In this document: one piece after another, positions 61,001-64,000 of the stretch
Position numbering within the stretch: position 1 is the first letter of the stretch
Layout: every line of letters starts with the position of its first letter
Assembly: GCA_936450465.1 (NCBI GenBank)
Contig: OW388293.1
Coordinates: 81,552,134 to 81,616,133, forward strand
Direction of reading: 5' to 3'
DNA: 64,000 nt
Source of the DNA: Gibbula magus
Taxonomy: Eukaryota > Mollusca > Gastropoda > Trochida > Trochidae
Program-made: the position numbers and the translations under genes
The notes under the pieces: model-generated
The model's database searches: none
What the model saw: only the letters and a program-made list of their open reading frames with translations
What the model was told of the DNA's origin: nothing

Positions 61001-64000
61001 GTGTACATATCCACATTACTAAACACTGGCGGTACTCAGTGAATAGGTTTGGCACACAATTGGTCCTTAGAGAATATCAACATGGTTTATCGAAAATGTG
61101 AATTCTTTGATGTATATTGTTTCCAGGGCGCGCTCATGTTTCCTCGCTTGATCGTAGTACAAACCAGCATTAACGTCTTCAAAGATTCTCCTCCAGTACT
61201 CTAGTACTCTAGAAACGTGTACTGTCGTTGGGTAACAAGGGGAAATAATGTTCATCACGCTTGACGTCGAAATTAAAAACTCAAAGAAACGTTCTTTGTG
61301 AGACAAGAGAGCCATAAATTTGGATTCAATTAAAGCTATGAAATACGCGTCAGTAGTGACACAAACTCTGGCCATGTTATTAATCACATCGACTTTAAAC
61401 GAGAGAACTCTGCATGGTACTCCGTTTCGGTTAATGCTCATTTATTCAGAATCTGCTCATCTATATGAGCTTAAAAGGACACATACCAGTCAGAGACGAC
61501 CTTTAATATTTCAAAGCGTTATTGGACGTATTGGAATTGTTTGCAATAATATATGATATCAGAATATAATATACCGTCATAACTTCACTGTTACTATGGC
61601 AACCTTTCGTAAATGTGTTCGTAAGTTTGAACAGCGTACAGGAATATTGAGTAGTTTTTATCGAAAGCAATATGATATAACTATACGACGGAAATAACAA
61701 TACGAGGGTGATCATCCTTACACTCAATACGTTATACTGCCTCCATGAAGACTAAGATGACTGTTTGATATTTATGCTGGGTGCTCTAAACGCTCGCTAC
61801 TCGATACTGACTGTCTAATCCGGCATCCAGTCGACAGAGTGCGGACGTCACATCCCTACAGACGACGTCCGTGCGCCGTCATCTCGAGTATTTAACTCTT
61901 TCTCTTCTCACAATATTATTTCCTCTGTATCCAATGCGTTATTGTCATTTAGTTTATATTAATCAAGTTCTTTATTGTAAATTTATTCCATATGTATACA
62001 GTCATTATTGCTATTTAATATGTATCAAGTATATTATTGTGAGTTACTAGAATGGCGTATTTCTATCCGAACAGTGATTATTCACACTGAAAGGTTTTAC
62101 GATATCGTGGATATACATTAATTTTTATGCAAATCTAGCTATGCGTCGTAAGTAGATTACGACGCTATACTGATATTCTGTAGCGTTCACAGCTGGAAGT
62201 TGTACCTGGTGTGTCCACTGATTATTCTCTCATCATACATGCCAGTTTTTGACTACTGATGACAAACGGGATCCCGTTCTTCTGGTTTGAGGGCGTATTT
62301 TGATTAGCCAGGCTAAAAATATTGATTTGCTGTAATCAGTTTTGAAATTTATGTTATAAGAAATGCCAAGATTATCGTTTACAAATCATGTTTCTTTTAT
62401 CAAACCAAATTTCTAATTAACATCAATCCGTTTGAAAGTTTTATTGGGTTCGTAACATTTTCTAGATGAAATCTTCTGATGACACTTAATTGATTTTACG
62501 TCATCTGCGCTTTACTGCGATGTGTAATGTGTAGTAGTGTCATTCCAAGCCATTCATTCATTTGTAGGAGGAATATCAAGGCGCGAGCGTCTATCAACAG
62601 GGCTGGAACGCTTGCTTTAAGCATGAATAGATTGAATGGAAGTTATTTCTTGTTACATTTTCATCAAATAGCAGACTCTGGTAAATACATTCAATCATTT
62701 CTTGAAGTTGGTCATGGGGAGTCGTTTAGTCAGAAGTAGATTCGACTGGGTGTCAATTTCTTTGAGTCAAAGCTTTGAAACCGATCCCAAACATGTGTAG
62801 CTGTCAATCAGGCGGGGACATCGCGCGGCGCGCTGCTCCACATCAAAGGATATTCTTATTATAATCTTTGAAATTAACAATTTTCTCTAAAGAAAGGGAG
62901 CACTAGGGGATGCTATGAACGTGTTTCTGACTCGATATAAAGAAATAATTTGCAATTGTTGGGATTGCTTCCTGCTTATTATTCTGTATTAGATTTGAAA
63001 CACGCAAACGAATTAAACAGTTTAAAGACAGCTGCGTTTTCAGTGATTATCGATTTATGAAATGGAAACCTTTCACATTTAAAAACCGTAAATCTGTTTC
63101 TTAAAGAGGTAAATAAATGAAAGTGAGAAATTTAATCAATGTCAATATATTCACATACAGTCTTACACCTAGACTTCTAAAAGAGAATAAATTCGAAAAA
63201 AATCTTCATTTTATTCAATTTTTGAAAAATAGGATTTTTAGGACCACCTTTCTTATTTGCCTCATTTCATACCTCATGTTTTAGGAATAAACAACCGTTT
63301 TGACTAAATATATGCTTTATCTAATACTCAACCTTTAGAATATAATAACATGTGTATGACTAACTAGAAGCATCCTTTATAGATTGGCATCGTTTGCGTT
63401 GCATCCCGCCGGCAAGAAATGAAGTATTAGAATGTTGAATTCTAGATGTTTGTGTAATTCCTAAAATTTACTCAAGTTGCAATACAAGCGACAAATTAGC
63501 CGTTAAGTGTAACTTATACGATAGGTGTGCAACCCTCCTCTCATCGTGTCGAGTCTATATCAGTGGATAGATAGACGGAACTGCTCGAGGTGGCGGATTA
63601 AACTAGATCCGTGTTCCGCGCACGTCTTATCTGATAGCCTGTCTTTGTGCAGCCCCCCTCGCGTGTGTTAACAAGCTGGAGTCGGCTCCTATCACTCACC
63701 GCAGAGAAACCCCTCATGTGCTCCTGTCCTGACGCTATCCCACTAATTTATCCGATTTCTATCGCAATGAAATGTTTGTTTTTATTCAATGTTGAGTTTG
63801 AAAACAAGCTCATCAGGCACCACAAGTTGTCAGATCGGCCTGAACTCCAGCGCTCCTAGTCTCTCGACATCAGCCCGTGTGTTGTGCACCGACGTGGAGT
63901 GCTTGTGGCACCACAATGTGTCCATATAAACCACTCATTCGTGCACGTGTTTAACGTGATGCAACATTTGTTGTACAGAGTTAGTTTTTCATTCTTCAAA
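58025..64000. other. Noncoding stretch with GC-richer islands
   Basis: No gene is supported. GC-richer patches stand out from the AT-rich background at about 58,340-58,510, 61,790-61,890 (with an inverted GGACGTC/GACGTCC pair), 62,810-62,850 (GCGCGGCGCGC) and 63,530-63,900. A 14-bp palindrome AACGGGATCCCGTT lies at 62,265-62,278. These could be promoters, enhancers or unrecognised exons; none is demonstrated. Several short open frames (for example 59,948-60,277) lack motifs. Confidence 0.4.

Noticed and set aside
61790..61890. Inverted GGACGTC/GACGTCC pair resembling CRE sites
   Set aside because: A single pair of common motifs in a GC-richer patch; no further support for a promoter.

Overview
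The window looks like animal nuclear DNA, most likely from a marine mollusc and possibly a vetigastropod such as an abalone. The grounds are low overall gene density, AT-rich noncoding sequence, fragments of non-LTR retrotransposons (one CR1/L2/Jockey-like, one L1/Tx1-like), and a complete tRNA-derived SINE ending in a CTCAC-type tail. I recall that tail style from abalone repeats, so the taxon is an inference and not something shown directly. There is no bacterial or viral gene organisation. Nearly all long open frames in the window come from stop-free tandem repeats and are not genes.

Layout. Bases 1-400 hold a decayed 22/44-bp minisatellite. Bases 401-11,700 are mostly featureless and AT-rich. 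They carry an L1/Tx1-like LINE 3' remnant (2,521-3,005, minus), a relative of a small foldback element (about 5,697), a short dispersed repeat containing GATCACGTGA (about 7,350), a relative of a MITE (about 8,490) and an inverted-repeat-bounded candidate transposon (10,351-11,722). Three unrelated tandem arrays follow: a 36-bp array (11,735-12,792), a 38-bp array (14,258-15,855) and a roughly 16-kb, 800-copy 20-bp satellite (24,660-40,702). All three have higher-order structure. Between them lie an intact SINE with an 11-bp target-site duplication (17,149-17,464), a SINE fragment (19,203-19,268), a second copy of the GATCACGTGA repeat (20,785-20,905) and a MITE with 17-bp inverted termini and TA target duplication (23,323-23,793).

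The 20-bp satellite is the dominant object. Its central 14 kb (25,441-39,700) keeps the 20-bp phase almost perfectly. The only two indels are the same one-base deletion in the same sequence context, so they are copies of one event. Most variation sits at two adjacent positions of the unit, giving a small alphabet of unit types. Their order reveals kilobase-scale duplications, for example an offset of exactly 3,000 bp.

Right of the satellite lie a broken LINE reverse-transcriptase copy (41,988-42,600) and a compact foldback element (42,656-42,773). From about 43 to 64 kb there are no large satellites. This stretch contains the best candidate for part of a cellular gene: a GC-richer segment with an ATG, 28 open codons and a consensus GTAAGT donor (46,482-46,566, plus). 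A weaker candidate is a terminal coding exon (53,102-53,401). Neither product is recognised. If the first is real, most of the right third of the window would be intron.
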